Assembly (NCBI RefSeq): GCF_000377345.1
Contig: NZ_KB898037.1
Span: forward strand, 125,412 to 189,411
DNA: 64,000 nt
Reading direction: 5' to 3'
From: Thioalkalivibrio sp. ALJ16
Lineage (GTDB): Bacteria; Pseudomonadota; Gammaproteobacteria; Ectothiorhodospirales; Ectothiorhodospiraceae
Part shown: positions 1 to 11,995 of the stretch, one piece after another
Numbering within the stretch: the stretch's first letter is position 1
Layout of the letters: each line of letters opens with the position of its first letter
Notes under the pieces: model-generated
What the model saw: only the letters and a program-made list of their open reading frames with translations
What the model was told of the DNA's origin: nothing
Databases searched by the model: none
Translations under genes and position numbers: made by a program

Positions 1-1
1 A

Positions 2-2155
<2,154 letters not shown>

Positions 2156-2181
2156 TCCCGGCCTGCGGGGCGGAGGCACGC

Positions 2182-2694
2182 ATGGCGGTGTTGTTCATCA
2201 TCCTCGCACTCGCGGGGCTGACCCTGATGGCGCTGCGCCTGTACACCCACCTGGCGGTCCATCAGCGCCGGGTGGTCGCGTCCTGGCATCGCCTCGACAC
2301 CCTGCTCGCACAACGCAATGGCGAGCTCGATCAGGTTCCGCGACTGCCTGGCCTGCCCGCATCCTCTCTGGATGATCTCCACCAGGCGATCCAGCATCAG
2401 GAAACCGCGAGGCGCAAGGGCGACCTTCCCACCCTGGCTGTGAACGAGCAGCGTATCCGCGACGGGTGGGATGGACTCGTCTCTCAACATACTGATTTAA
2501 TTCAAAAATGGTCCCAAAAACCCGTGGTCGGCCGGGTTCAGGGTCTGGACCTCGCCATCAACGATGCGCTGGCCGCCTACAACACCGCGGTGGACGCCGC
2601 AGCCGCCCTGCGGCGGCGGCCGGTGTTTGCCCTGCTCGCCGGCATCGCCGGGTATAGCCGGTTCCGGCCGATTGAGCCACCCACGCGACGGTAG
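2182..2694 (+). CDS. LemA-like membrane protein
   Basis: This is a 170-residue protein with an N-terminal hydrophobic segment (about residues 2-20) followed by helical, charged sequence. The C-terminal half contains an AAYNTAV stretch and ends in LLAGIAGYSRFRPIE. That resembles the LemA signature, in which a YNxAV motif is followed by a short hydrophobic run and an FxP-type ending. The match is loose and the N-terminal helices are divergent, so it may be a distant LemA relative. LemA proteins are membrane-anchored with cytosolic or periplasmic four-helix bundles and no firm biochemical role. A GGAGG ribosome site lies 6 bases before the ATG. It follows gyrB by 26 bases on the same strand. Confidence 0.55.
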   Translation: MAVLFIILALAGLTLMALRLYTHLAVHQRRVVASWHRLDTLLAQRNGELDQVPRLPGLPASSLDDLHQAIQHQETARRKGDLPTLAVNEQRIRDGWDGLVSQHTDLIQKWSQKPVVGRVQGLDLAINDALAAYNTAVDAAAALRRRPVFALLAGIAGYSRFRPIEPPTRR

Positions 2695-2794
2695 CGCTCG
2701 AATCCAGCACAACAGCCCTACTGCGGGGGAACACGCTCCCGGCTCTCCGGTCCGAATGGCATAATTGCCCGCTGACCCGAGCCCCGGAGAACCC

Positions 2795-4846
2795 GTGTCC
2801 AACCCCCTGCTGCAGACGGATCGCCTGCCCGCCTTTCGCGCCATCGAACCCGAACATGTCCTGCCGGCCCTCGAGACCGTGCTGGTCGAGAACCGGGCCG
2901 CAATCGACGCCCTCGTTACTGCGGTCGGTGACGGCCCGTCCTGGTCCAGCCTCGTGCTCCCGCTGCAGCGCCTGGATGCCCGCCTCGATGCGATGTGGTC
3001 CCCGGTCGGTCACCTGAACGCGGTGATGAACGGCCCGGCCATCCGCGAGGCCTACAATGCGTGCCTTCCGCTGCTGTCCGACTACGCCAGCTGGGTTTCG
3101 CAGCACCAGGGTCTGTACCAGGCGGTCCGCCGCCTTGCCGACAGTGACGAATACCCTCGCCTGACGCCGCCCCGCCGCAAGGTCATTGACGACATGCTGC
3201 GCGACTTTCACCTCAGCGGCGTGGACCTTGCCGAGCCCGAGCGCGAGCGCCTGCGCGCGATCAATGCGCGCCTGTCCGAGCTGACCGCGCGTTTCGAGGA
3301 GAACGTCCTCGACGCCACCCAGGCCTGGACCTGGCAGACGGACGATGCGGGCGCTCTCGAGGGCATTCCCGACTCCGACCGTGCCCTGCTGGCCCAGAAT
3401 GCCCGCGACCATGATCAGACCGGCTATGTGGTCACGCTGGATTTCCCCAGCTACCTGGCGGTGATGACGCATGCCCGCGATCGCGACCTGCGCTATCGCG
3501 TGTATGAGGCCTTTACCACCCGGGCGTCCGATCGCGGGCCCGGCGCCGGCAACCACGACAACAGCGAGATCATGGTGGAGATCCTCCAGCTGCGCGAGGA
3601 AAAGGCCAAGCTGACCGGATTTGCCCATTACGCCGAACGTTCCCTTGCGACCAAGATGGCCACCAGCGCCGAGCAGGTCGAGGCCTTCCTGCAGGACCTG
3701 GCCCGGCGGGCGCGCCCCCGTGCCGAGCGCGACCTTGAGGAACTACGCGAATTCGCCCGCGAGGAACTCGATCTGCCCACGCTGGAGGCCTGGGACATGG
3801 CCTATGCCGCGGAGAAGATGCGCGAGCGCCGCCTGGGTCTCAGCCAGGAGATGCTGAAGCCGTATTTCCCGGCCGATCGGGCCATCAATGGTCTGTTCGG
3901 TCTCGTCCAGCGCCTGTTCCAGGTGCGTTTCGAGGCCGACTCGACCGTCGAGACCTGGCATGACGATGTGCGTTTCTACCGCATCTTTGACGCCAACGGT
4001 GTCGAACGGGCGGGTTTTTACTTCGATCTTTACGCCCGCAAGAACAAGCGTGGCGGCGCCTGGATGGATGTCTGCCGCAATCGTTTCGTCAGCGCGGACC
4101 ATGCCCAGCTCCCGGTCGCGTACATGACCTGCAATTCCACCCCGCCGGTGGACGGCAAGGCCGCCCTGTTCACCCACGACGAGGTGATCACCCTGTTCCA
4201 CGAGTTCGGTCACGGCCTGCACCACATGCTGACCCGGGTCGACGAACCCGAGATCGCCGGCATCAACGGGGTGGAATGGGACGCGGTGGAGCTGCCCAGT
4301 CAGTTCATGGAGAACTGGTGCTGGGAGCGCGAGGCCCTGGACCTGTTTGCCCGCCACCACGAGACCGGCGCGCCCATGCCCGACGATCTGTTCCAGCGCC
4401 TGCAGGGAACCCGCCATTTCCATGCCGCGCTGCAGCTGCTGCGCCAGGTCGAATTCTCGCTGTTCGACATGCGCCTGCACGCCGCGCCGGCGCCCAGAGA
4501 CGCCGCCGCCATCCAGCAGCAGCTGGCGGCCGTGCGCAACGAGGTCGCCGTGGTCCACCCGCCCGAGTTCAACCGCTTCGCGCACGGCTTCGGTCACATC
4601 TTCGCGGGCGGGTATGCCGCTGGCTACTACAGCTACAAGTGGGCCGAGGTCCTCTCCGCCGACGCCTTTGGCCGTTTCGAGGAGGAAGGCCTGTTCTCCC
4701 CCGAGGTGGGTGCGGCCTACCTGCGAGAGATCCTCGAGGCCGGGGCCTCGCGCCCGGCTGCCGAGTCGTTCCGCGCCTTCCGGGGTCGCGAGCCGCGTAT
4801 CGATGCCCTGTTGCGCCATAGCGGTCTGGAGGGGGAAGCCGCGTGA
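2795..4846 (+). CDS. prlC: Oligopeptidase A (M3 metallopeptidase)
   Basis: This is a zinc oligopeptidase of the thimet family that degrades short peptides, including cleaved signal peptides, in the cytosol. The sequence parallels E. coli PrlC over its whole length, from NPLL at the N-terminus to the RGREP ending. The zinc motif HEFGH is at residues 469-473, with ENWCWE shortly after it and FAGGYAAGYYSY near the C-terminus. I chose GTG at 2795 (683 residues, E. coli 680) because GGAGA lies 6-7 bases upstream and the family start aligns there. An in-frame TTG at 2765 lacks such a site. Its stop overlaps the xthA start by four bases (GTGA), indicating translational coupling. Confidence 0.96.
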   Translation: MSNPLLQTDRLPAFRAIEPEHVLPALETVLVENRAAIDALVTAVGDGPSWSSLVLPLQRLDARLDAMWSPVGHLNAVMNGPAIREAYNACLPLLSDYASWVSQHQGLYQAVRRLADSDEYPRLTPPRRKVIDDMLRDFHLSGVDLAEPERERLRAINARLSELTARFEENVLDATQAWTWQTDDAGALEGIPDSDRALLAQNARDHDQTGYVVTLDFPSYLAVMTHARDRDLRYRVYEAFTTRASDRGPGAGNHDNSEIMVEILQLREEKAKLTGFAHYAERSLATKMATSAEQVEAFLQDLARRARPRAERDLEELREFAREELDLPTLEAWDMAYAAEKMRERRLGLSQEMLKPYFPADRAINGLFGLVQRLFQVRFEADSTVETWHDDVRFYRIFDANGVERAGFYFDLYARKNKRGGAWMDVCRNRFVSADHAQLPVAYMTCNSTPPVDGKAALFTHDEVITLFHEFGHGLHHMLTRVDEPEIAGINGVEWDAVELPSQFMENWCWEREALDLFARHHETGAPMPDDLFQRLQGTRHFHAALQLLRQVEFSLFDMRLHAAPAPRDAAAIQQQLAAVRNEVAVVHPPEFNRFAHGFGHIFAGGYAAGYYSYKWAEVLSADAFGRFEEEGLFSPEVGAAYLREILEAGASRPAAESFRAFRGREPRIDALLRHSGLEGEAA

Positions 4847-5610
4847 AGATCGCCAGCTGGAACGTCAATTCGCTGAAGGTGCGCCTGCCACAGGTCCTGG
4901 ACTGGCTGCAGCAGTCGGGCACCGACATCCTGGCCCTGCAGGAAACCAAGCTCACCGACGAAAATTTCCCCGCGGCCGCAATCGAGGAGGCCGGTTACCA
5001 GGTGGTGTACTCCGGCCAGAAGACCTACAACGGCGTGGCCATACTGGCACGCAGCGCGGCCAGCGAAGTGATCACCGATCCTCCGGGTCTGGAGGACGCC
5101 CAGCGCCGCATCCTCGCCGCCACCTACGGCGACCTGCGCATGGTCAATCTGTATGTGGTCAACGGCGAGAACGTGGGCACCGAAAAGTACGCCTACAAAC
5201 TCGACTGGCTGGGGCGCATGCGGGCTTGGCTGGCCGATGAGGTCGCGCGCCACCCCAACCTGGTCGTGCTGGGCGACTTCAACATCGCCCCCGACGACCG
5301 CGACGTGCACGACCCCGAGGCCTGGCACGAGCGTATCCTGTGCTCCACCCCCGAACGCGAAGCACTCGCCGCACTGACCGACCTGGGCCTCGCCGACACC
5401 TTCCGGGCGTTCGAACAGCCGGAGGCGGAGTATTCCTGGTTCGACTACCGGGCGGCCTCGTTCCGGCGCAACCGCGGCCTGCGGATCGATCTGATCCTGG
5501 CCAGTAGCGCCCTGCAGTCCCGGCTCACTGCCGCCGGGATCGACCGCGAACCGCGCGCCTGGGAACGTCCCTCCGACCATGCCCCGGTGTGGGCCGAATT
5601 CTCCGACTAG
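4843..5610 (+). CDS. xthA: Exodeoxyribonuclease III
   Basis: This is an AP endonuclease and 3'-to-5' exonuclease of base-excision repair. The 255 residues carry the exonuclease-endonuclease-phosphatase fold markers: SWNVNSLKVR at the N-terminus, the metal-binding QETKL, the central GDFNIAP, and the C-terminal SDHAPV that supplies the catalytic histidine. The length is normal for the family. The GTG start overlaps the prlC stop. ubiD begins 9 bases after its stop, so prlC-xthA-ubiD are probably cotranscribed. Confidence 0.95.
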   Translation: MKIASWNVNSLKVRLPQVLDWLQQSGTDILALQETKLTDENFPAAAIEEAGYQVVYSGQKTYNGVAILARSAASEVITDPPGLEDAQRRILAATYGDLRMVNLYVVNGENVGTEKYAYKLDWLGRMRAWLADEVARHPNLVVLGDFNIAPDDRDVHDPEAWHERILCSTPEREALAALTDLGLADTFRAFEQPEAEYSWFDYRAASFRRNRGLRIDLILASSALQSRLTAAGIDREPRAWERPSDHAPVWAEFSD

Positions 5611-5619
5611 GTAGCGCCC

Positions 5620-7083
5620 GTGAAATACAAGGATCTCCGCGACTTCATTGCCGGTCTGGAACAGCGCGGCGAACTGCGCCGCATCACGCGCGAGGTCGAT
5701 CCCAACCTGGAGATGACCGAGATCGCCGATCGCGTACTGCGTGCCGGCGGTCCCGCTCTGCTGTTCGAGAACCCGACCGGCTCCGAGATCCCGGTCCTCG
5801 CAAACCTGTTCGGGACCCCGGAACGCGTGGCCATGGGTATGGGCGAGGACAGCGTCGAGGCCCTGCGCGAGGTCGGCCGTCTGCTCGCCTTTCTGAAGCA
5901 GCCGGACCCGCCCAAGGGCCTGAAGGCGGCCTGGGAGCAGCTGCCGGTCTTTCGCAAGGTCCTCGACATGGCCCCGAAGAAGACCCGAAGCGCCCCTTGC
6001 CAGAAGCACGTCCTCGAGGGCGAGGCGGTGGACCTTGCCCGCCTGCCGGTCCAGACCTGCTGGCCGGGCGACGCGGGCCCGCTGATCACCTGGGGTCTGG
6101 TGGTCACGCGCGGCCCCGAAAAGTCGCGCCAGAACCTGGGCATCTACCGCCAGCAGGTCATCGGCCCGAATCGGGTGATCATGCGCTGGCTGTCGCATCG
6201 AGGCGGGGCCCTGGATTTCCAGGAGTGGTGCCGCGCCCATCCGGGCGAGCCGTTCCCGATTGCCGTGGCCCTGGGCGCCGATCCGGCCACGATCCTGGGC
6301 GCGGTGACCCCGGTACCGGACAGCCTGTCGGAATACGCCTTCGCCGGCCTGCTGCGCGGCAGTCGCACCGAGGTTACCCGATGCATCGGCTCCGACCTCG
6401 AGGTGCCGGCCTCCGCCGAATTCGTACTCGAGGGCCACATCCACCCCGGGGATACCGCACCCGAGGGCCCGTTCGGAGACCACACCGGCTATTACAACGA
6501 GGTGGACGAATTCCCGGTCTTCACCATCGACCGCATTACCCACCGTGACGCTCCGATCTATCACTCCACCTATACCGGCCGCCCCCCGGACGAGCCCGCG
6601 GTACTGGGTGTGGCGCTGAACGAGGTCTTCATCCCGATCCTGCAGAAGCAGTTCCCGGAGATCGTGGACTTCTACCTCCCCCCCGAGGGCTGTTCCTACC
6701 GCCTTGCCGTGGTCTCCATGCGCAAGCAGTACCCCGGCCACGCCAAGCGCGTGATGATGGGCGTCTGGAGCTTCCTGCGCCAGTTCATGTACACCAAGTT
6801 CGTGATCGTCGTGGACGACGACGTCAACACCCGCGACTGGAACGACGTCATCTGGGCCATCACCACCCGTATGGACCCGGCGCGCGACACCACCCTGGTC
6901 GAGAACACCCCGATCGACTATCTCGACTTCGCCTCGCCGGTCTCCGGCCTGGGTTCCAAGATGGGCATGGATGCCACCAGCAAGTGGCCGGGCGAGACCG
7001 ACCGCGAGTGGGGCCGGCCCATCGCCATGGATGAAGCGGTCAAGCGCCGCGTCGATGAGATCTGGGATGAACTGGGGCTATGA
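5620..7083 (+). CDS. ubiD: UbiD-type prenylated-FMN decarboxylase (ubiquinone biosynthesis)
   Basis: This enzyme is the 4-hydroxy-3-polyprenylbenzoate decarboxylase of ubiquinone synthesis; it needs prenylated FMN made by UbiX. The 487-residue length and the conserved [10 protein letters not shown] start match E. coli UbiD. Family blocks include [14 protein letters not shown] followed by [12 protein letters not shown] (active-site region with the conserved Glu/Arg network), and the C-terminal [14 protein letters not shown]. The start is GTG. The next gene begins 3 bases after the stop. Confidence 0.95.
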   Translation: MKYKDLRDFIAGLEQRGELRRITREVDPNLEMTEIADRVLRAGGPALLFENPTGSEIPVLANLFGTPERVAMGMGEDSVEALREVGRLLAFLKQPDPPKGLKAAWEQLPVFRKVLDMAPKKTRSAPCQKHVLEGEAVDLARLPVQTCWPGDAGPLITWGLVVTRGPEKSRQNLGIYRQQVIGPNRVIMRWLSHRGGALDFQEWCRAHPGEPFPIAVALGADPATILGAVTPVPDSLSEYAFAGLLRGSRTEVTRCIGSDLEVPASAEFVLEGHIHPGDTAPEGPFGDHTGYYNEVDEFPVFTIDRITHRDAPIYHSTYTGRPPDEPAVLGVALNEVFIPILQKQFPEIVDFYLPPEGCSYRLAVVSMRKQYPGHAKRVMMGVWSFLRQFMYTKFVIVVDDDVNTRDWNDVIWAITTRMDPARDTTLVENTPIDYLDFASPVSGLGSKMGMDATSKWPGETDREWGRPIAMDEAVKRRVDEIWDELGL

Positions 7084-7086
7084 CCT

Positions 7087-8064
7087 GTGACGCCCCGGTG
7101 GCGCGTGCTCGCCCCGATGCTGGTAGCCGCGGCGCTGGCAGCGGCCTGCGCGGTGACCCCGGAACCTGAGGCCGTGCGCGCCAGCAGCGACCCCCTTAAT
7201 ACCGATGTACCGGTCGCGGGGCTGGAGGACGTCCGTGTGTGGCCGGCGCAGGCACCGGACGGGGTGGTGATCACCCTCCACAGCTTCCGCGATCACTCCG
7301 GGGCCTACGCGGAGCTGGGCCCCTGGCTGGCCGCGCGTGGCTATTCCGTGCATGCGCTGGACCAGCGCGGACACGGCCGCCGCGAGGATCACGGCCGCTG
7401 GCCCGGGATCGAGCCGATGCTTGCCGATGTCGTTGCGATGGTGGAGCAGGTGCGCGGCGAGCACCCGCAGAAACCGCTGTTCCTGCTTGGCGAGAGCATG
7501 GGTGGCTCCGCCGCACTGGCAGCTGTCGCCACGCACCCGGAACTCGATGTCGACGGCGTGATCGCGGTGGCCCCCGGTCTGCGCGGCGGGATCCCCGCGC
7601 GCCGCCTCTGGGACGCCGCGGTCTGGACTGGCGAACGCATCGCGGGCGGTCTTGCGCTTACCATCGACCCGGACTACTCCGACAGCCTGACGCCGGCGGC
7701 GGTCGCGCGTTTCCGCGAGGATCCCGCGATCCTGCGTCGCGTGCGCATGGATACCTACGCCGGCGTGGTCTGGCTGGCCCAGTACGCGACCGATCACATC
7801 GACCGCGTCACGGTGCCGGTGGTCTATCTGTGGGGCGAGCAGGATGGCACCATCCAGCGCGAATCGGTATGCCTGGCGGCCCGCGCCCATCCGGGGGGCC
7901 AGGCGGAGGTATGGACCGATCCCGACTGGCCACATCTGCTGCTGCATGCCCCGGACTGGCCGCAGACCGCGCAGCGCCTGCTCGACTGGATGCAGCGCGT
8001 GCAGACCGGGGGTCCCGAGCTGGCGCTGCATGCGCAGCCGCACCAAGGCTCCTGCGCACCCTGA
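7087..8064 (+). CDS. Alpha/beta hydrolase lipoprotein (serine lipase/esterase-like)
   Basis: This is a probable outer- or inner-membrane lipoprotein esterase of the serine aminopeptidase / monoacylglycerol-lipase type. A signal peptide ends in a lipobox with the lipidated cysteine at residue 21 (LAAAC). The oxyanion and nucleophile region contains GESMGG with Ser137. The later GEQDG supplies the acid, and PHLLLH near the C-terminus supplies the histidine. DQRGHGRRE matches the 'DxRGHG' block of this family. The start is GTG, 3 bases after ubiD. The substrate is not evident; lysophospholipid or monoglyceride is a family-level guess. Confidence 0.8.
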   Translation: MTPRWRVLAPMLVAAALAAACAVTPEPEAVRASSDPLNTDVPVAGLEDVRVWPAQAPDGVVITLHSFRDHSGAYAELGPWLAARGYSVHALDQRGHGRREDHGRWPGIEPMLADVVAMVEQVRGEHPQKPLFLLGESMGGSAALAAVATHPELDVDGVIAVAPGLRGGIPARRLWDAAVWTGERIAGGLALTIDPDYSDSLTPAAVARFREDPAILRRVRMDTYAGVVWLAQYATDHIDRVTVPVVYLWGEQDGTIQRESVCLAARAHPGGQAEVWTDPDWPHLLLHAPDWPQTAQRLLDWMQRVQTGGPELALHAQPHQGSCAP

Positions 8065-8156
8065 GGCGCGGGCCTCGACCTGCCTGGACTGCGGGTGCTT
8101 GCGTTGGCGCCGGCAGCAGCGAGAATAACCGGCTTTCCGCGAGATGAGGGTTCCCG

Positions 8157-9185
8157 ATGGCGTTCGATGTCACCATTCAGCCCAGTGGCCATACCTTCGA
8201 GGTCGAGGACGATGAAACCGTCCTCGAGGCGGCCCTGCGCCAGGGGTTCGCGTTTCCCTACGGCTGCCGCAACGGCGCCTGTGGCTCCTGCAAGGGGCGG
8301 GTCCTGCAGGGCGAGGTCGATCATGGCCCGAAGCGTCCGCCGGGCATCAGCGAGGCCGAACTGGCGGATGGCATGGCCCTGTTCTGCCAGGCGGTGCCGG
8401 TGGACGATCTGGAGATCGAGGTGCGCGAGATCGGCGCCGCGCGCGACATCGTGGTCAAGACCCTGCCCTGCCGGGTGGCCGCGCTGAATCGCCTCGCGGA
8501 CGACGTGATGGAGCTGCGCCTGCAGCTACCGGCCACCGAGCGCCTGCAGTTCCTGGCGGGGCAGTACCTGGATATCCTGCTCAAGGGCGGCGAACGCCGC
8601 AGCTATTCCCTGGCCAACGCGCCTCACGACGACGACCAGCTGGTGCTGCATGTGCGCCACCTGCCGGGCGGGCGCTTTTCCACCATGGTGTTCGAGGAAC
8701 TCGCGCCCAAGGCCCTGTTGCGGATCGAGGGGCCGCTGGGCAGCTTCTTTGTCGACGAGGAATCGCCACGGCCGCGCCTGTTCGTGGGCGGGGGTACCGG
8801 CTTCGGACCGCTGAAGGGGATGCTGGATCACCTGGCTGCCGAGGGGCTGGATCGCGCGCACCACCTGTTCTGGGGTGCGCGCACGGTCGAGGGTATCTAC
8901 GCCCCGGACTGGCTCGCGCGAATGACCCGCGAGCAGGGCGAACACTTCCGCTGCACGCCGGTACTGTCCGATACCCCGGCCGAGACGGCCGCCGGTTTTG
9001 CCGCGGTCAGCGGCTGGCCGCATGATGCGGTGCTCGCCGAATACCCGGATCTGTCCGGTTTCGATGTCTACATGGCCGGCCCGCCGGCGATGATCGCGGC
9101 CGCCCGTGACGCTTTCCAGGGCGCCGGCCTGCCGCCGGAACAGCTCTATTACGACAGCTTCGAACCGGCCACCCCGGCCACGTAG
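8157..9185 (+). CDS. Ferredoxin-domain oxidoreductase (2Fe-2S / FAD / NAD(P)H reductase)
   Basis: This is a 342-residue electron-transfer protein that fuses an N-terminal plant-type 2Fe-2S ferredoxin to a ferredoxin-NADP reductase module. The cluster ligands are Cys37, Cys42, Cys45 and Cys77. RRSYSLAN binds FAD, and the GGGTGFGPLKGM loop binds the nicotinamide nucleotide. The domain order equals that of CDP-6-deoxy-delta-3,4-glucoseen reductase (AscD) and of phenol hydroxylase or methane monooxygenase reductase components. Proteins of this kind are commonly found close to ubiD in gammaproteobacteria, so an accessory role in quinone or aromatic metabolism is possible but unproven. Confidence 0.85.
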   Translation: MAFDVTIQPSGHTFEVEDDETVLEAALRQGFAFPYGCRNGACGSCKGRVLQGEVDHGPKRPPGISEAELADGMALFCQAVPVDDLEIEVREIGAARDIVVKTLPCRVAALNRLADDVMELRLQLPATERLQFLAGQYLDILLKGGERRSYSLANAPHDDDQLVLHVRHLPGGRFSTMVFEELAPKALLRIEGPLGSFFVDEESPRPRLFVGGGTGFGPLKGMLDHLAAEGLDRAHHLFWGARTVEGIYAPDWLARMTREQGEHFRCTPVLSDTPAETAAGFAAVSGWPHDAVLAEYPDLSGFDVYMAGPPAMIAAARDAFQGAGLPPEQLYYDSFEPATPAT

Positions 9186-9242
9186 TCTCGTCGTCGGCGG
9201 TCGTTCAGCTGCGCGCAGATGGACAAGGGCGAAAAGCGTGCA

Positions 9243-9361
9243 CAGGAAGTCTGGAAGATGGGAAGGTACGGATTGATCGGATGCCGCGCCGTCGGTGCGC
9301 GGGTGGCAGGGCATCCACAGACCCGCCAACCGAGAAATCTTCCAGCCTTCCCCCCTTCCTG
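9243..9361. repeat. Imperfect inverted repeat in a convergent intergenic region
   Basis: The 218-base gap between the converging reductase gene and hemD holds two related arms, 9243-9266 and the complement of 9339-9361. Each begins CAGGAAG and then repeats GGAAG units. A 72-base spacer separates them. The arms could form a long hairpin. No coding sequence is evident here. It may be a terminator-like structure or a small non-autonomous element. Confidence 0.5.
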
Positions 9362-9403
9362 TTAACTGCCTTTGACCTTCTTCCAGTGCGCCGTGGCGGC
9401 TTG

Positions 9404-10234
9404 CTAGGCGCGTTCGCTGCGCAGCTGATCCGCGAGGCGATGAACGGCGGCCAGCATGGTGGCGTCGGTGGGGTCCTCGGCCGTTTCCACTGCGGACTTG
9501 AAGCCCAGTTCCTGCGCGATCTCGGCGATCCGCGGGCTGCCCACCACCAGGGGTGTCTTGCGCAGCCACATACGACCCAGCTTGCCGACCATCTCGTACA
9601 GGTTGCGCAGTCCCTCGCCGCTGGTGATGGTGATGATGTCGATCTGCCCGCGCGAGAACGCGTACATCAGTTCGCCGGTGTCGCCTTCAGGGCGGCCACG
9701 CCGGTAGGCCTCGGCGAACGTGACCTCGGCACCGCGCGCCTTCAGGGTGTCGCCCAGCAGCTCGCGGCCGCCGTCACCACGGAAGATCACCACGCGTTTG
9801 CCGGCCACGTCCTGCATGGCCTCCTGCGCCAGCAGCGCCTCGCTGTCGAAGCGCCGCGGCGGCAGGATGTCGGCCGGGCGGCCAAAGCTCTTCAGTTCCT
9901 GTGCGGTGCGGTTGCCGATCGCCGCGATCCGGGTGCCTGCGGGCCAGTCGTGCTCGGCCAGCGCCAGATTGAGCACGCGCTGGACCGCATTGGGGCTGAT
10001 GAACACGGCGATGTCGAATGTGTCCAGCCGCTCCAGCACGGCGCGCAGGTTGGTCGGATCACTGGGCGCCAGGATCTCGAGCACGGGAAACCGGATCACG
10101 TGCGCGCCCGCAGCCGCCAGGCCCGCGCAGAAGGGTTCGGCCTGGGCCGCCGGGCGGGTCACCAGGATACCGAGACCGGCGAGTGCTTCCGGATCCCCGG
10201 GCTCGGCGCGGTGGTCGTCTGCGGATGCCGTCAT
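9404..10234 (-). CDS. hemD: Uroporphyrinogen-III synthase
   Basis: This enzyme cyclises hydroxymethylbilane to uroporphyrinogen III, with inversion of ring D. The protein is 276 residues. It has the two-lobed HemD pattern, with ILVTRPAAQAEPF at the start of the first domain, FISPNAVQ in the middle, and TSGEGLRNL plus a VGSPRIAE block in the second half. The ATG at 10234 is preceded by GAGG and follows the hemC stop by 4 bases, so it is coupled to hemC. Sequence conservation in this family is low, but the operon position makes the call firm. Confidence 0.93.
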   Translation of the reverse strand: MTASADDHRAEPGDPEALAGLGILVTRPAAQAEPFCAGLAAAGAHVIRFPVLEILAPSDPTNLRAVLERLDTFDIAVFISPNAVQRVLNLALAEHDWPAGTRIAAIGNRTAQELKSFGRPADILPPRRFDSEALLAQEAMQDVAGKRVVIFRGDGGRELLGDTLKARGAEVTFAEAYRRGRPEGDTGELMYAFSRGQIDIITITSGEGLRNLYEMVGKLGRMWLRKTPLVVGSPRIAEIAQELGFKSAVETAEDPTDATMLAAVHRLADQLRSERA

Positions 10235-10238
10235 GCGT

Positions 10239-11183
10239 CTACCTCTTCGTGTCCTGGCCGTGTTCGCGATGGGCGGCCGCGAGCAGTTCGCCCGCCCCCA
10301 GTTCCAGCAGCATGTCCGCGAGGCGAGTACCCAGGGCCTCCGCCTCGCTGCGCGCGCCCTCGACCTGGCGCCGCAGCAGCCGGCTGCCGTCGACGGCCCC
10401 GACCAGCCCGTCCAGTTGGAGGCGCTCGCCGACCAGGGAGGCATGGGCCGCCAGCGGTACCTGGCAGCCGCCTTCCAGGCGGCGGTTGAAGGCGCGTTCG
10501 GCACGCACGCGATCGGCGGTGTCGGCGTCGTTCAGTGGCGCGATCAGTTCGTGGATGGCGGCATCGCCGGCGCGGCACTCGATGGCAATGGCGCCCTGGC
10601 CGACGGCCGGCAGGCTGACCTCCGGCTGCAGGCAAGTCCGAATGCGATCGTCGAAGCCGAGGCGCTTGAGTCCGGCCGCCGCCAGCAGGATGGCGTCGTA
10701 TTCATCCGCGTCCAGTTTTGCCAGGCGGGTATTCACGTTGCCGCGCAGGTCGCGCACTTCGAGATCGGGGCGCCGCGCGCGCAGCTGGCACTGTCGGCGC
10801 AGGCTGGAGGACCCGACCCGGGCCCCTTCCGGCAACGCGTCGACATCGGCGTAGCGATTGGAGACGAACGCATCCAGCGGGTCCTCGCGCTCCAGGATCA
10901 CCGGCAGCTCCAGCGCCTCCGGCAGCTCCATCGGCACGTCCTTGACCGAGTGCACAGCGATATCGGCGCGATCCTCGAGGAGCGCGATCTCCAGCTCCTT
11001 CACGAACAGGCCCTTGCCCCCGATGCGTGCCAGCGGCGAGTCCAGCACGCGGTCTCCCTGGGTGGTCATGCCCACCAGCTCGACCGGGCGTTCCGGCTCG
11101 CGTGCGCGCAGGCGGGCGGCGACGTGTTCCGCCTGCCACATGGCAAGCGGGCTCTTTCGGGTGGCGATGCGTACTGGCTTCAT
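10239..11183 (-). CDS. hemC: Hydroxymethylbilane synthase (porphobilinogen deaminase)
   Basis: This enzyme polymerises four porphobilinogens into hydroxymethylbilane. It is 314 residues, normal length. It begins [13 protein letters not shown] and includes [17 protein letters not shown] and GNVNTRL (substrate-binding arginines). Cys240 in EGGCQVP carries the dipyrromethane cofactor. It heads the hemC-hemD pair and lies directly downstream of the algZ/algR-like genes on the same strand, as in Pseudomonas. Confidence 0.97.
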   Translation of the reverse strand: MKPVRIATRKSPLAMWQAEHVAARLRAREPERPVELVGMTTQGDRVLDSPLARIGGKGLFVKELEIALLEDRADIAVHSVKDVPMELPEALELPVILEREDPLDAFVSNRYADVDALPEGARVGSSSLRRQCQLRARRPDLEVRDLRGNVNTRLAKLDADEYDAILLAAAGLKRLGFDDRIRTCLQPEVSLPAVGQGAIAIECRAGDAAIHELIAPLNDADTADRVRAERAFNRRLEGGCQVPLAAHASLVGERLQLDGLVGAVDGSRLLRRQVEGARSEAEALGTRLADMLLELGAGELLAAAHREHGQDTKR

Positions 11184-11272
11184 GCGTCTTCCGGGCGGGC
11201 CTCGGTCGCGGCAACCGGGCGTTCAAAACGCGCCAGTATAACGGCGAATCCCGCGTCGCGCGGGCGACCGGA

Positions 11273-11995
11273 TCAGTGGCCGTTGCGCAGGTAGTCGCGT
11301 ACGCGCGGCAGCTGGCGGCGGCTGATCGGCATCGGTTCGAGATCGTCGTGGAACAGCAGGCGGTGGTCGGCCTGGCCCAGGCTCTCGATCCCCTTGATCG
11401 CACTCTTGACCGCCAGGCAGCCGCGGTGCACCCGCAGCAGCGCCGGACCGTACTGGTCCTCGAGATCGCGCAGGCGGGCGTTCACGAAGCCGGCCAGTCG
11501 GGCCGAGCGCGCCATCACGTAGCCCCCCTCGGCAATGAAGATGTCGACCTGTTCCAGCGGGACGCGCTCCTCGCGTCGCCCCACGGTGATGTGGACCTCC
11601 GCAGGCCCCGACACGGGCGCGCCGGGACTCTGCAGCAGCGCCCGTTCCAGGGCCTGCGCCAGCCGTTCCCGCCGCACCGGTTTCAGGACGTAGTCGCGGA
11701 CCCCGGCCTCGAACGCCTCCAGCGGGAAGCGGTCATGGGCGGTGACCAGGATGATGGTGAGCCCGGGGCGCTGCGCGTGCAGGCGCCGCGCCAGCTCCAG
11801 ACCGCTCTCCCCTGGCATGTCGATATCCAGCAGCAGGGCGTCGGGCTCGGTTTCGCCCAGGGCCTGTTCCACCTCGCCGGCATGGGCGGCCTGTGCGACC
11901 ACTCGGTGGCCCAGTTCCGCGGCCAGTGCCGCCAGGCGCTGCCGGGCGACGGGTTCGTCGTCGGCGATCAGCAGATTCAGCTGCGCGGTTTTCAT
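11273..11995 (-). CDS. algR: LytTR-family response regulator (AlgR-like)
   Basis: This is a 240-residue response regulator. The receiver domain (about 5-120) has the acidic pair DDE at 12-14, the phospho-acceptor Asp57 in LLLDID, and the KPV lysine. The C-terminal half is a LytTR DNA-binding domain ending in PISRRQLPRVRDYLRNGH. The start ATG overlaps the kinase stop (ATGA), so the pair is cotranslated. In Pseudomonas, AlgR next to hemC controls alginate and twitching genes; the targets here are unknown. Frames extending upstream through the kinase gene are not part of the protein. Confidence 0.9.
   Translation of the reverse strand: MKTAQLNLLIADDEPVARQRLAALAAELGHRVVAQAAHAGEVEQALGETEPDALLLDIDMPGESGLELARRLHAQRPGLTIILVTAHDRFPLEAFEAGVRDYVLKPVRRERLAQALERALLQSPGAPVSGPAEVHITVGRREERVPLEQVDIFIAEGGYVMARSARLAGFVNARLRDLEDQYGPALLRVHRGCLAVKSAIKGIESLGQADHRLLFHDDLEPMPISRRQLPRVRDYLRNGH

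Noticed and set aside
4717-6741. 674-codon minus-strand open frame over xthA and ubiD
   Set aside because: Both plus-strand genes are complete and highly conserved; the antisense frame is low-complexity Gly/Arg/Val-rich sequence.
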